NCBI GenBank assembly: GCA_000702085.1 | Contig: KL370861.1 | Coordinates: 498,911-562,910 of the forward strand | Source: Lachnospiraceae bacterium P6A3 | GTDB lineage: Bacteria > Bacillota > Clostridia > Lachnospirales > Lachnospiraceae | Direction of reading: 5' to 3' | DNA: 64,000 bases | Shown here: in pieces, positions 1 through 8,878 of the stretch | How positions within the stretch are numbered: position 1 is the first letter of the stretch | How the letters are laid out: every line of letters starts with the position of its first letter | The notes under the pieces: generated by a model | Database searches by the model: none | Told to the model about the DNA's origin: nothing | What the model saw: only the letters and a program-made list of their open reading frames with translations | Translations under genes and position numbers: made by a program

Positions 1-1044
1 AATATCACATCCGCTTTAGCCCAGCCCTTTATCGCCGGAATTATCGATAAACCCGGACCTCTTACCAACAGAAGATTTATCCTCATATCCGTGACGGTCA
101 TTATGATCGGATCGGTTCTGCTCAGATTCCTCAGTTCGAACAAAGCTATAGTATTTGTCATTTATGCGCTGATTTACATGATTCAGTTTGCATATCAGCC
201 CGTAATGACCGCGCTTTGTTTTGAGTACAGGAAAGCGGGCTGTAATATTTTCTACGGAATTGCGAGAGGATTGGGGTCCGCAAGCTTTGCGGTTACGTCT
301 GCTTTTATCGGCGGCGCTGTGGAAAAAAGCGGAGTGGATTTATTGCTCGCCGTAAATATCATATCCATGATTCTTTCCGCCATAGTGGTCTTTACATTTA
401 AAAAACCCGAAACTTCCGGAGATGAGACTGTAAGCTCGGATGAACCGCAGGGTAAGGCGCATAACAATATCATTGACTTTGCTAAGACTTATCCGGCATT
501 CTCGGTATTCCTTATCGGAACGGTTTGTTTTTACTTCGCCCATAATATGATCAATGATTTCATGATTCAGATAATCAGAAGTCTGGGCGGTGCGGAGACA
601 GAGCTGGGATATTCCAATTTCCTGCAGGCAATTCTGGAATTGCCCGTCATGGCGGTCATCGGTTTTTTCCTGAAGAAGATATCATCGGATAAGATGCTTG
701 TTTTTTCCGGAACCGCTTTTTTCGTAAAAATACTGATACTTATGTTTGTGACTAATATGGCAGGAATGTATGTGAGCCAGTCATTCCAGCTTTTTGCTTA
801 TGCGGTGTTTATTCCCGCTGCGGCATATTATGTAAGTAAGACTATGGATGAGCTTGATCAGGTAAAAGGTCAGGCCTATGTAACCAGCGCAATAACGGTT
901 GGGGGTGTTTTTTCGAATCTGATAAGCGGAGTCATACTCGATAACCTCGGCATCAAGGCGATGCTTGGTACGGGGTGCGTTGTATGTGCCGCAGGTGTAA
1001 TTATCGGATTTATTGCAATGAACAGATTACCTCATCATGCGTAA
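1..1044 (+). CDS. MFS-type transporter, 5'-truncated by the window edge
   Basis: The frame is open from base 1, so the start and first membrane segments lie outside the window; 347 residues are visible, ending at TAA 1042-1044. The visible part is a string of hydrophobic segments separated by short basic loops, with a long charged loop near residues 137-150 that fits the central loop of a 12-helix major facilitator. The order of segments and the length after this loop agree with the C-terminal half of an MFS_1-like permease of the sugar/nucleoside:proton symporter type. The substrate cannot be read from the sequence. The degV-like gene follows after 30 nt. Confidence 0.75.
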   Translation, partial: NITSALAQPFIAGIIDKPGPLTNRRFILISVTVIMIGSVLLRFLSSNKAIVFVIYALIYMIQFAYQPVMTALCFEYRKAGCNIFYGIARGLGSASFAVTSAFIGGAVEKSGVDLLLAVNIISMILSAIVVFTFKKPETSGDETVSSDEPQGKAHNNIIDFAKTYPAFSVFLIGTVCFYFAHNMINDFMIQIIRSLGGAETELGYSNFLQAILELPVMAVIGFFLKKISSDKMLVFSGTAFFVKILILMFVTNMAGMYVSQSFQLFAYAVFIPAAAYYVSKTMDELDQVKGQAYVTSAITVGGVFSNLISGVILDNLGIKAMLGTGCVVCAAGVIIGFIAMNRLPHHA

Positions 1045-1074
1045 ATAATCAGAGGTCCGGAACGGAGGTTTAAA

Positions 1075-1905
1075 ATGGCAATCAGGATTATAGGTGACAG
1101 CTGCTGTGATTTCACGAAGCTGGAACTCAGAAAGGGTATTCATGTAAGCGTACCGATGTCGGTATCGATAGGCGGTATCGAATATCGTGATGACGGAAGA
1201 AGAACTCAGGAAGAATGGATCAAAATGATCAAGGAAGATCCCGGATATCCCAAGTCCGCATGTCCTTCTCCGGATGATTTTTATAATGCGTTTGATGAAA
1301 AATGCGATAATTATGTTGTTACTTTATCGTCCAAACTCAGCGGTGTTTATAACGCAGCCATGGTAGCCAAAGAGATGTTTGAGGATGAACACGATGGTGT
1401 GAAGATCCACATTTTCGACTCGAAAAGTGCCGCTGCCGGTGAACATCTTATTTCCGATAAAATCATGGAATGCCATGAAGCCGGAAAATCCTTTGAAGAG
1501 ACCGTCAAAGAGGTCGAGGCTTTCAGAGATGATATGTTTACAATCTTCGTACTTGACGACCTCGAGACCTTTAAGAGAAACGGAAGATTAAGAGGAGTGA
1601 AAGCACTGGTTGCCACAGCACTCAATGTCAAGCCTGTTTTATACGGCGATGACGGAGAAATCAAGCAGCTTGATCAGGCAATCGGAATGCCGAATGCCGT
1701 TAACAGAATGCTTTATCATATCGAGAAGAAAAAAATCGATCCTTCCAGAAAAGTCAGGATCACCCAGTGTGAAAGCAAGGAATTATGTCTTAAGATAGCC
1801 AAGATCCTTACCGAGAGATTCGGTTTTACGGACGTTAAGATATTGAATGCCGGCGGAATATCCACTTCCTACGAAAATCCCGGCGGAGTGGTAATAGCTA
1901 TGTAA
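1075..1905 (+). CDS. DegV family fatty-acid-binding protein
   Basis: 276 residues, the usual DegV length. The N-terminus (IRIIGDSCCDFT) carries the conserved D-S-x-x-D/C strand, followed by the family's SACPSP and TLSSKLSGVYNAA signatures around residues 62-95 and the FVLDDLETFKRNGRL stretch near 160-175. Known members bind a long-chain fatty acid between two domains, and some act as FakB subunits that present the lipid to the FakA kinase. No fakA is visible here, so the kinase partner is unknown. A strong GGAGG (1064-1068) fixes the start. A perfect intrinsic terminator follows. Confidence 0.9.
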   Translation: MAIRIIGDSCCDFTKLELRKGIHVSVPMSVSIGGIEYRDDGRRTQEEWIKMIKEDPGYPKSACPSPDDFYNAFDEKCDNYVVTLSSKLSGVYNAAMVAKEMFEDEHDGVKIHIFDSKSAAAGEHLISDKIMECHEAGKSFEETVKEVEAFRDDMFTIFVLDDLETFKRNGRLRGVKALVATALNVKPVLYGDDGEIKQLDQAIGMPNAVNRMLYHIEKKKIDPSRKVRITQCESKELCLKIAKILTERFGFTDVKILNAGGISTSYENPGGVVIAM

Positions 1906-1925
1906 ATCACATATTGTCAAAAAGT

Positions 1926-1973
1926 GCATTGATACCGCTAATGTGTGACAAAAGTGGTATCAATGCTTTTTTT
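1926..1973 (+). terminator. Intrinsic terminator after degV-like gene
   Basis: A 13-bp stem (1926-1938 with 1954-1966, one G-U pair) encloses a 15-nt loop and is followed by seven T. It excludes the earlier in-frame ATG at 1945 as a start for the next gene, because that codon lies in the loop. Confidence 0.9.
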
Positions 1974-1995
1974 GTCCATAAAAAAGCATGAAAAA

Positions 1996-2004
1996 TGTTA
2001 TAAT
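1996..2004 (+). promoter_or_regulatory. Extended -10 promoter for the GGDEF-EAL gene
   Basis: TG-T-TATAAT at 1996-2004 is a perfect extended -10 element 33 nt before the start codon. No convincing -35 hexamer lies at 17 nt, as is common for extended -10 promoters. Confidence 0.6.
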
Positions 2005-2037
2005 ATAAGAGGTTTCATACATATTGGGGGAAAAGGT

Positions 2038-3777
2038 ATGAAGAAGACCGAAGATAATGAAACAAAGATGATAATGGAGCAGACACTTGACAGGCTTTAT
2101 GCCCGTAAGGGCGAAGCATCGACCTGGTGTTATGTGCTTCTGGTCGTTTTGTATCTTTTTGCAACAGGAATTGTCAGCGTGACTGCTGCTTCGGGAAGTG
2201 CTGTTACCTTCTTTGGCATTCACATTCCCTTGTATACATTTGCAGGAGTTTTTACCGCTCTTGCCAATATATGCGTTCTTATTCTTACAATGTACTTCGG
2301 TACGAAGGGCTTCGTTACATCCCTTACTTTTCTTATGGTTCAGATTCCCATCATTCTGGTTAAGATAATAATCGCTAATGTTGTTACGAGCATTCCCGGA
2401 GTATTCAGTAACGTTCTTACGATAATCGCGGTATGTATTATCTATTTCAGTAACAGGAAGATTGTTTCGGTTCAGAAGGAACTTCGTAATCAGGCAGTCA
2501 ATGATGTTCTCACAGGACTTCCCAACTGGTATGCCTGTACAGAACTGATCAATGCGCTGATATCCAAGAATATTCCCTTTGTCAACGTAACCATCAATCT
2601 TAACGGATTCAAATCTATCAATGATACCATGGGATTTGACTGCGGAAATCAGGTTCTTACGGAAGCTGCCGGAAGGTGGAAGGCTATTGCCGATTCCGGG
2701 GAAACGGGGACATTGGATTTTATATCCAGACTCAGCGCCGATGAATTCTGCCTTATCATCAGGAAATACAAGTCGGAAGACGATATTATAAGAACCATTG
2801 ATATGTACGAGTCTGCCATGGAAGATCATTTCTCGGTCTATGGATGTGACTTTCAGATGACTGCAAGTTTCGGATATTCCGTTTATCCCGATGACGGAAA
2901 AAATATCAATGAACTTGTTGTTGCCTCCAACACAGCCATGAAAAAGATCAAGAAGGAGAGCAATTCAAATCATATCCTTAAATTTACTTCCGATATGCTT
3001 GAGGATAATACGTTCGAACTTGAGGGTAAGATCAGAAAGGCAATTGAGAATGATACCGTATTCTATATGCTTCAGCCTCAGTTTGACATGAATCATAATC
3101 TCAGAGGATTTGAGGCATTGGCCCGAATGAAGGATGAGGACGGTAATTTTATCAGCCCGGGAGAGTTCATTCCCATTGCCGAAAAATGCGGACTTATAGA
3201 TAAACTGGACGGAATTGTTTTCAGGAAAGCGGCTTCTTTTGCCGGTGACCTGATCTGCAACACAGGGGCAAAATTCACACTCAGTCTTAATGTGTCCGTA
3301 AGGCATCTGATGATGACAGGATTTACGGATGAGATAAGAAAACTCCTTGACATCAGCAAACTTCCTCCTTCTCAGCTTGAGATAGAAGTTACGGAATCCA
3401 TCATGATCGAATCGATGGAAAAAGCCAAGCACTTCGTAGAAGAAATCCGTGACATGGGCGTACAGATCGCAATAGATGATTTCGGTACCGGATATTCGTC
3501 GCTGGGCTATATAAACTCTATGCCGGCCACGCTTCTTAAGATTGATAAAACATTTATCGACGATATCAATAAAGATGATAAGTCCAAAGCATATGTTCAG
3601 ACTATTATCTCTCTCGGACATATAATGGGACTCGACGTAATATCGGAAGGTGTAGAGGATGAATCTCAGCTCGCAACTCTCAGAGAAATCGGATGCGATC
3701 TTGTCCAGGGTTATGTATGGGGACGTCCTCTTCCTCCGGAAGAAGCTCAGAAGGTCGTAATGGAATCGTTACAGTAA
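2038..3777 (+). CDS. Membrane GGDEF-EAL protein with degenerate GGDEF site, probable c-di-GMP phosphodiesterase
   Basis: 579 residues. About four membrane segments (roughly residues 30-140) precede a GGDEF domain (about 155-310) and an EAL domain (about 325-575). The cyclase signature reads R-L-S-A-D-E-F, so both glycines of GGDEF are lost and cyclase activity is doubtful. The EAL domain is complete: FEALAR, the N of SLNVS, TES, DDFGTGYSSL, LLKID, SEGVED and QGYVWG are all present, so hydrolysis of c-di-GMP is expected, perhaps with the GGDEF as a GTP-sensing module. The start is set by GGGGG at 2025-2029 and by the upstream terminator. It converges on a close paralogue at 3872-6109. Confidence 0.9.
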   Translation: MKKTEDNETKMIMEQTLDRLYARKGEASTWCYVLLVVLYLFATGIVSVTAASGSAVTFFGIHIPLYTFAGVFTALANICVLILTMYFGTKGFVTSLTFLMVQIPIILVKIIIANVVTSIPGVFSNVLTIIAVCIIYFSNRKIVSVQKELRNQAVNDVLTGLPNWYACTELINALISKNIPFVNVTINLNGFKSINDTMGFDCGNQVLTEAAGRWKAIADSGETGTLDFISRLSADEFCLIIRKYKSEDDIIRTIDMYESAMEDHFSVYGCDFQMTASFGYSVYPDDGKNINELVVASNTAMKKIKKESNSNHILKFTSDMLEDNTFELEGKIRKAIENDTVFYMLQPQFDMNHNLRGFEALARMKDEDGNFISPGEFIPIAEKCGLIDKLDGIVFRKAASFAGDLICNTGAKFTLSLNVSVRHLMMTGFTDEIRKLLDISKLPPSQLEIEVTESIMIESMEKAKHFVEEIRDMGVQIAIDDFGTGYSSLGYINSMPATLLKIDKTFIDDINKDDKSKAYVQTIISLGHIMGLDVISEGVEDESQLATLREIGCDLVQGYVWGRPLPPEEAQKVVMESLQ

Positions 3778-3825
3778 TCTGTCTGCACAGACCAAGAATT
3801 CTACCGATCAGTGATATATAAGACA

Positions 3826-3855
3826 AAGGGCTGATGTTTTATCACATCAGCCCTT
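3826..3855. terminator. Bidirectional intrinsic terminator between convergent GGDEF-EAL genes
   Basis: A perfect 12-bp stem (3826-3837 with 3844-3855) has a 6-nt loop, with a T-rich run on the right and an A-containing run on the left, so it can serve both converging genes. Confidence 0.85.
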
Positions 3856-3871
3856 ATTATTTTGCCTGCCT

Positions 3872-6109
3872 TTATCTGTTTATTTCTTCCATTACAAGCT
3901 TTTCCGAATCTTCAGCGGACATCGGATGGCCCCATACGAATCCCTGAATAAAATCGCATCCTATTTCTTTGAGCGTTCTGAGCTGATCCGGATCCTCAAC
4001 ACCTTCGGATATGACATCAAATCCGAGTATATGACCGATTGAAATGATCGAAGCGACATACTGTCTGGATGATTCGCTTGAATCCATCTTGTCTATAAAT
4101 GATTTGTCGATCTTAAGGAGATTTGCCGGGAATCTGTTCAGGTAGCTGAGTGATGAATATCCGGTTCCGAAATCATCTATGGCAATCTGAATTCCCATGC
4201 TCTTGATCTCATCTATGCATCTTAACGCTTTTTCCGCAGAATCGATCATGATGGATTCGGTTATCTCTATCTCAAGCTTGCTTGCGGGAATATCGCTTGT
4301 CAGAATCAATTCCCGAATCTCACTTAAGAAATCATTTTTCATCAGATGACGTACAGATGCGTTAATACTGAGGGTAAGATCCGCACCTGTTTTTTTGAGG
4401 AGTTCTCCGAAGAACCTTCCTGCCTTTTTGAATACTATACCGTCTACTCTGTCGATGAGTCCGACCTTTTCCGCAACTGGAATAAATTCTCCGGGGCTTA
4501 TGACATTCCCCTGAGCATCGCGCATACGTGCCAGGGCTTCAAAACCTCGAAGTTTGTGATCCATATCGTACTGAGGCTGGAGATTGAAGAAGATGGTATC
4601 ATTTTCAATCGCGCTTCTGATCATATTCTCAACCTCGAGAATATGTTCGTCTCTCATAATATCCGGTGTAAATCTCAGGACATGCTGGGAACTGTTAGCT
4701 TTTTTGATCTCCTTCATAGCCGCGTTGGCATGGGAGATAAGGGTATCCGCGGATTCTCCGTCAGTGGGAAATTCGGCATAACCGAAGCTTGCCGTAACAT
4801 GCAGGTCGCATCCGTCTACGGTAAGCCTTTCGTTAAGAACATTTACATAGCGGTCTATGATGTTCAGCAGATCTTCCTGATCTTTGTATCCTTTTATTAC
4901 AAGAAGGAATTCATCTCCGCTGGTACGGGAGAGAAACAGATCCGCATCAGATTCTTCGAATATGGGAATGGCATTCCAGCGCTTTGCTATCTCGGCAAGA
5001 ACCTGGTTTCCGGCATCGAACCCCAGAGTATCGTTAATGCTCTTGAAATTGTTAAGATCAATCGATACTGCGGAGAATGATTCGTTGTGGTAGATCAGGC
5101 TCTCAACATATTCTCTGCTGGCAAATCTGTTGGGAAGGCCGGTCAGAGACTCCGTATAACTCATGTGATGAAGTCTTTGAACCACATTGTATCTGGCAAT
5201 ATGGGAAGATATGAAAAATGTGGTGAGCTCAAGAACTTCTCTGATACGAAGAGCGTCGGCGGAACTGAAATTTGTAACCCATATAAATCCAAGCAGTTCC
5301 TGTCCCTGACGAAGAGGGTAGAGTACTACGGTTTTAACACCTGCTTCAACCAGTGTCAGATACCATGGATTATTAACCCTGCTGTAATACTCCATGTCTT
5401 TTTCATCTTTTATGATCGCGCAGTCACCCTCGGTTTCCAGCATCTTTTCCCAGGAAGAGGCGATTTCATAGAAATTATTAAACTGAGTTACCCGCTTGAT
5501 CTTGGCATTGGGTTCGTAATCCGTGGCGAGTATGGTGTAATCCTCTTTTTCGCGATTTAAAAGGAGAACGGTGCATCCGGCAGATCTGCATATACGGCGA
5601 ATCTCAAATATTACATTTCCGATAGCATCCTTAAGATTATCCGCTTTGTGGAGTTTTATACAGGCCTTCAGAACATCATTGGATATCTGTGCAGTATCGA
5701 CACCCTCCTGAACAGCCTCATCGCTGTCACCGAAAGTCAAAAGGTGAGCGCAGTAAGAGATATTATCATCTCCGCCTTCAAGAGGGATGGCATAAATATC
5801 AAGCCAGCCTGCTTCACTCAGTCTGGCACCGGTATGGATCCTTGTTTTATCTGCTGCACTTCTGAAGCACACATCTTCGAAGTTGCGGTTATGGGGAATA
5901 TAGTCCGTATATAAAGAATTGGGGATAAATGTGATCTCTTTGTCGGATTTTAAAAAGGGATTGTTATTTGCAAGAGAGCATACCATTTCGATGAATCTGG
6001 AGTTGCCTGTGACAAAGCGCACTTCACCGCATCCGCCCTCAGCATCCTTTGTGACGGACAAAACACATGTCGGAGTATAGAATGAATCTGAAAATTCCTG
6101 AAAATCCAT
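3872..6109 (-). CDS. PAS/GAF-GGDEF-EAL protein, c-di-GMP turnover
   Basis: 745 residues from ATG 6109, chosen because a G-rich Shine-Dalgarno stretch lies just upstream. An N-terminal PAS-like sensor (about 1-130) is followed by a GAF-like domain (about 165-310), GGDEF (about 320-480; motif S-G-D-E-F, close enough to consensus to be active) and EAL (about 490-740; FEALAR, INASVRHL, TES, DDFGTGYSSL, LLKID, SEGVED, IQGFVWG all intact). No membrane segment is evident in this version, so it is probably cytosolic. The GGDEF-EAL half is strikingly like that of the convergent neighbour at 2038-3777, pointing to an old duplication with different sensor ends. Net cyclase or hydrolase activity cannot be decided from sequence. 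Confidence 0.9.
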   Translation of the reverse strand: MDFQEFSDSFYTPTCVLSVTKDAEGGCGEVRFVTGNSRFIEMVCSLANNNPFLKSDKEITFIPNSLYTDYIPHNRNFEDVCFRSAADKTRIHTGARLSEAGWLDIYAIPLEGGDDNISYCAHLLTFGDSDEAVQEGVDTAQISNDVLKACIKLHKADNLKDAIGNVIFEIRRICRSAGCTVLLLNREKEDYTILATDYEPNAKIKRVTQFNNFYEIASSWEKMLETEGDCAIIKDEKDMEYYSRVNNPWYLTLVEAGVKTVVLYPLRQGQELLGFIWVTNFSSADALRIREVLELTTFFISSHIARYNVVQRLHHMSYTESLTGLPNRFASREYVESLIYHNESFSAVSIDLNNFKSINDTLGFDAGNQVLAEIAKRWNAIPIFEESDADLFLSRTSGDEFLLVIKGYKDQEDLLNIIDRYVNVLNERLTVDGCDLHVTASFGYAEFPTDGESADTLISHANAAMKEIKKANSSQHVLRFTPDIMRDEHILEVENMIRSAIENDTIFFNLQPQYDMDHKLRGFEALARMRDAQGNVISPGEFIPVAEKVGLIDRVDGIVFKKAGRFFGELLKKTGADLTLSINASVRHLMKNDFLSEIRELILTSDIPASKLEIEITESIMIDSAEKALRCIDEIKSMGIQIAIDDFGTGYSSLSYLNRFPANLLKIDKSFIDKMDSSESSRQYVASIISIGHILGFDVISEGVEDPDQLRTLKEIGCDFIQGFVWGHPMSAEDSEKLVMEEINR

Positions 6110-6204
6110 GTATGTACCCCCGTCCATACACTCATCTCTTGTATAACAACTATTATAATTATACACTAATAAAAGAAAAATGACACATTTTAAAACGGTG
6201 ATAA

Positions 6205-6233
6205 TTGACAAGTTAGTCATAGCTAACTATAAT
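6205..6233 (+). promoter_or_regulatory. Consensus promoter with embedded palindromic operator, ZIP gene
   Basis: TTGACA (6205-6210), 17 nt, TATAAT (6228-6233) is a perfect sigma-A promoter. Its spacer is filled by the inverted repeat AGTTAG-N6-CTAACT (6211-6228). The same operator geometry lies in the gpmA promoter. A repressor bound here would cover both promoter hexamers. Confidence 0.85.
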
Positions 6234-6281
6234 CTGTTCAGTTTAGAACCCGTTCGGATTTGTTATAAGGAGAATAGTGAT

Positions 6282-7064
6282 ATGAATACGGATGTTTTGG
6301 TGGGATTAATGATCCCGTTCGCCGGAACAGCCCTGGGATCCGGCTGTGTGTTTTTCATGAAAAAGGAAATGGGGCCCAAAATGCAGAAGTCTCTTGCAGG
6401 GTTTGCCAGCGGCGTAATGGTGGCCGCTTCCATCTGGAGTCTTATAATCCCTGCAATGGAACTTACGGAAAACATGGGACGGCTCAGTTTTCTGCCTTCG
6501 GTCGTAGGCTTCTGGCTGGGTATTTTTTTCCTGCTGTTATTGGACTGCGTTATTCCTCATCTTCATGTTCATGCCGAGAAAGCGGAAGGCCCCAAGACCA
6601 AACTGCAGAGAACAACTATGATGGTATTTGCAGTGGTTTTGCATAATATCCCCGAAGGAATGGCTGTAGGTGTTGTATATGCGGGGCTGGTTTCCGGCAA
6701 TACCACCGTAACAGCAGGAGGAGCTCTTGCTCTTGCAATAGGTATCGCCATTCAGAATTTCCCTGAGGGCGCCATCATCTCGATGCCTCTTTGTGCCGAA
6801 GGAGAGAGCAAGGGAAAAGCTTTCCGGCACGGGGTTTTGTCCGGAGCCGTTGAACCTGTGGGCGCAGCTCTTACCGTTCTTGCAACCGGTCTGGTACTTC
6901 CTGCTATGCCTTATCTGCTCTCTTTTGCCGCAGGCGCCATGATATATGTGGTGGTGGAGGAGCTTATTCCCGAGATGAGCGAGGGAGAGCATTCGAATAT
7001 CGGAGTTATCATGTTTGCCGTGGGATTTACGCTTATGATGGCTCTTGATGTGGCTCTGGGATAA
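6282..7064 (+). CDS. ZIP family divalent metal transporter
   Basis: 260 residues, eight predicted membrane segments. The ZIP signatures are visible as HNIPEGMAVGV (about residue 123) and QNFPEGAIIS (about 162), which hold the metal-site His/Asn/Glu residues of helices IV and V; HLHVHAE near 90 is the His-rich loop. The family imports Zn, Fe or Mn into the cytosol. The start at 6282 follows a good AAGGAG; an earlier in-frame ATG at 6180 lies upstream of the promoter and was rejected. The consensus promoter contains a GTTAG-N6-CTAAC operator that resembles half-sites of DtxR/MntR-type repressors, consistent with metal-repressed uptake. Confidence 0.9.
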   Translation: MNTDVLVGLMIPFAGTALGSGCVFFMKKEMGPKMQKSLAGFASGVMVAASIWSLIIPAMELTENMGRLSFLPSVVGFWLGIFFLLLLDCVIPHLHVHAEKAEGPKTKLQRTTMMVFAVVLHNIPEGMAVGVVYAGLVSGNTTVTAGGALALAIGIAIQNFPEGAIISMPLCAEGESKGKAFRHGVLSGAVEPVGAALTVLATGLVLPAMPYLLSFAAGAMIYVVVEELIPEMSEGEHSNIGVIMFAVGFTLMMALDVALG

Positions 7065-7091
7065 TATAAAGATTTCAAATACTATAGATTT

Positions 7092-7147
7092 GAAAAGGCG
7101 TTTAATATACAATGGATTTCGCACCTTGTAATTAAACGCTTTTTTAT
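7092..7147 (+). terminator. Intrinsic terminator after the ZIP gene
   Basis: GGCGTTTAAT and ATTAAACGC-type arms enclose a loop of about 24 nt and are followed by six T and an AT-rich tail. It ends only a few bases before the next start codon. Confidence 0.65.
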
Positions 7148-7152
7148 TTTGT

Positions 7153-8427
7153 ATGGAAAAATTATTTGCAGTATTTATAATAGTTGCCTTATTGGCACTT
7201 ATGATAGTTCCTCTTTTGGCGGTCAAAAACATCGATAAGACACATGATGTTATGTACGGAACCGGTAAAGGCAAAAAGAGGTTTTCACGCAGAAGAAAAA
7301 ACAAGGACACCGTAAAGCCCAAGATTGCGGGTGTCAGAAAGACGTCCGACGGTACAACTCTCGATAACACTATCTACAGGGGAACCGTTGAATTCGTCGA
7401 CGGAAACAGAAGCCGCAAGGCTGTGGTAATAGACGAAGCAATTGATTCGTTTATAGTGTCGGGGAATCCGAAAGGGAATGAATCGGGCGGATTCGATTAT
7501 CCTACAACCAACACTTCCTATGCCCCGGATTGCAGATATGTCAAAAAATCCGCAGTCACGGCGTATTATAAAGATTATACCGAGTATCAATATTCCTATA
7601 AGGGACAGCCTGTCCAGTTCATTGAACGAAACGGTAAAACATATATCGAGGCTTATGAAGTATCTTCCGATATCCGAAGTGAATTTACGGCTATGGAACT
7701 GGGAAGCCATGGTATTAACTATACCAAGTACCGTAAAGACATCGCTCCCGATGATCCGGGTCTTGTGAGAGAAGAGGCAGAGCATTATCACGAAGATCTG
7801 ACTGTTGATACGTACGGTCTTTATGAGGGTATGGATAAGGCTGAGTATGACGAAGCACTTATCGGGTATTTGGCGAAAAAGATAAATACAACACCCCTTG
7901 CCAAGGAAGCGGGAATCAGAAAACTTATTATCGGAGCCTACGGATACCGCTTTCCCTGTGAGAATTTTTACACCGACCCCGAGGTGGTAATGGGCAGAAT
8001 AATCCCTTTATCCTACGGCAGGCCGGATATAAACAAAAAAACATTTAACAGAGAGCTGATCAGTTCAATCATTTACAGTCACCGCGGCCCTCATATCAGA
8101 CGCGGGATTCTGTGTGTTTCCGAATACGGTGTAGATGTTTTTTCCAAGGAATACAGCTATTACATGTGTCTGGTGTATCACCTTCTGCTGATGAAATATC
8201 ACAAAAGCGGGAAAAAGCCTTATATCTCCCTGGATCTGTCCAATGTGTGGCACTGGCTGGAAGATGAGGCAAACCGGGAAAAGGTCCTTGAGAAGCATGT
8301 TCCGGTTTATTACAGGGACAAGCTTATATGCGAGGATCTGGCCGAATTTACTGCCGAAGCTTTTAAAGAATTGGTGTATTTCAAGCAGTTTGAAAAAGAA
8401 AAAATTGCCAAAAGCGCAAAGGAATAA
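7153..8427 (+). CDS. Unknown protein with one N-terminal membrane anchor
   Basis: 424 residues, not recognised. Residues 5-24 form a hydrophobic anchor, followed by a strongly basic segment (GKGKKRFSRRRKNK) that predicts a cytoplasmic body. The middle is rich in Tyr and charged residues. The C-terminal half (about 220-420) reads like an alpha/beta fold, with ILCVSEYGVDVF and a conserved-looking YYRDKLICEDLAEF segment. The start is odd: it lies six bases after the previous terminator with no Shine-Dalgarno sequence, although the anchor begins right there, so no later start is better. A terminator follows the stop. No neighbour suggests a role. Confidence 0.7.
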   Translation: MEKLFAVFIIVALLALMIVPLLAVKNIDKTHDVMYGTGKGKKRFSRRRKNKDTVKPKIAGVRKTSDGTTLDNTIYRGTVEFVDGNRSRKAVVIDEAIDSFIVSGNPKGNESGGFDYPTTNTSYAPDCRYVKKSAVTAYYKDYTEYQYSYKGQPVQFIERNGKTYIEAYEVSSDIRSEFTAMELGSHGINYTKYRKDIAPDDPGLVREEAEHYHEDLTVDTYGLYEGMDKAEYDEALIGYLAKKINTTPLAKEAGIRKLIIGAYGYRFPCENFYTDPEVVMGRIIPLSYGRPDINKKTFNRELISSIIYSHRGPHIRRGILCVSEYGVDVFSKEYSYYMCLVYHLLLMKYHKSGKKPYISLDLSNVWHWLEDEANREKVLEKHVPVYYRDKLICEDLAEFTAEAFKELVYFKQFEKEKIAKSAKE

Positions 8428-8436
8428 CAAATACGG

Positions 8437-8466
8437 AAAAAACCGCCTAAAACAGGCGGTTTTTTT
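8437..8466 (+). terminator. Intrinsic terminator
   Basis: AACCGCCT (8441-8448) pairs with AGGCGGTT (8454-8461) around a 5-nt loop, with A and T runs on either side. Confidence 0.9.
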
Positions 8467-8482
8467 GACTCTGATGTTATAA

Positions 8483-8788
8483 ATGAGTGTTTGTTACGGA
8501 GATTGTCAAAGAAGTAATGCAATTACATTTCTGTCCAAGCAAAAGCCTGATCTGATCTTGCTTGATTACGAAATGCCCGCATGTTCCGGAAAACAGTTCC
8601 TGGAGATGCTCAGAAACGATGTTGAATCCGCCGACATTCCCGTTATATTCCTGACAGGGCGTGATGATGCGGAAAGTGTAAAGAGCGTCCTGGCACTTAA
8701 GCCTGCGGGATATCTTCTCAAATCACTTCCCAAAGAGAAGATAGTAGGCGAAGTCGATGCGTTCTTTGCAAAGCAAAAAGCAGAATAG
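8483..8788 (+). pseudogene. 5'-truncated response-regulator receiver domain
   Basis: The 101-residue reading frame matches the C-terminal four fifths of a CheY-like receiver: PDLILLDYEMP (phospho-accepting Asp), VIFLTG (Thr) and GYLLKSL (Lys) are in order. The first beta strand with the acidic Asp-Asp pair, helix 1 and strand 2 are missing. The frame starts 17 nt after a terminator without a ribosome binding site, and the first dozen residues fit no receiver. This looks like the remains of a regulator whose front was deleted. It keeps its own terminator. Confidence 0.65.
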
Positions 8789-8802
8789 ATTTTAAACGTA
8801 AG

Positions 8803-8830
8803 GTGCCCGCCGCGAGCGGGCACTTTTTTT
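8803..8830 (+). terminator. Intrinsic terminator after receiver remnant
   Basis: GTGCCCGC (8803-8810) pairs perfectly with GCGGGCAC (8816-8823) and is followed by seven T. Confidence 0.95.
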
Positions 8831-8841
8831 GCTTCCGAAAG

Positions 8842-8870
8842 TTGACAGGTTAGCATAAACTAACTATACT
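8842..8870 (+). promoter_or_regulatory. gpmA promoter with operator O1 in its spacer
   Basis: TTGACA (8842-8847), 17 nt, TATACT (8865-8870). The spacer carries GGTTAG-N6-CTAACT (8848-8865), the same operator as at the ZIP gene and in the same position relative to the promoter. Confidence 0.85.
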
Positions 8871-8878
8871 TGTTCAAG

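Noticed and set aside
1945-2037. Earlier start for the first GGDEF-EAL gene
   Set aside because: The codon lies inside the degV terminator loop and upstream of the extended -10 promoter.
1960-3621. Long antisense frames opposite the GGDEF-EAL gene
   Set aside because: Low-complexity translations without domains, overlapping a gene with complete EAL motifs.
6537-7370. Antisense frame of 277 codons across the ZIP gene and the next gene's start
   Set aside because: It crosses a terminator and two well-supported gene regions on the other strand; no motif or ribosome binding site.
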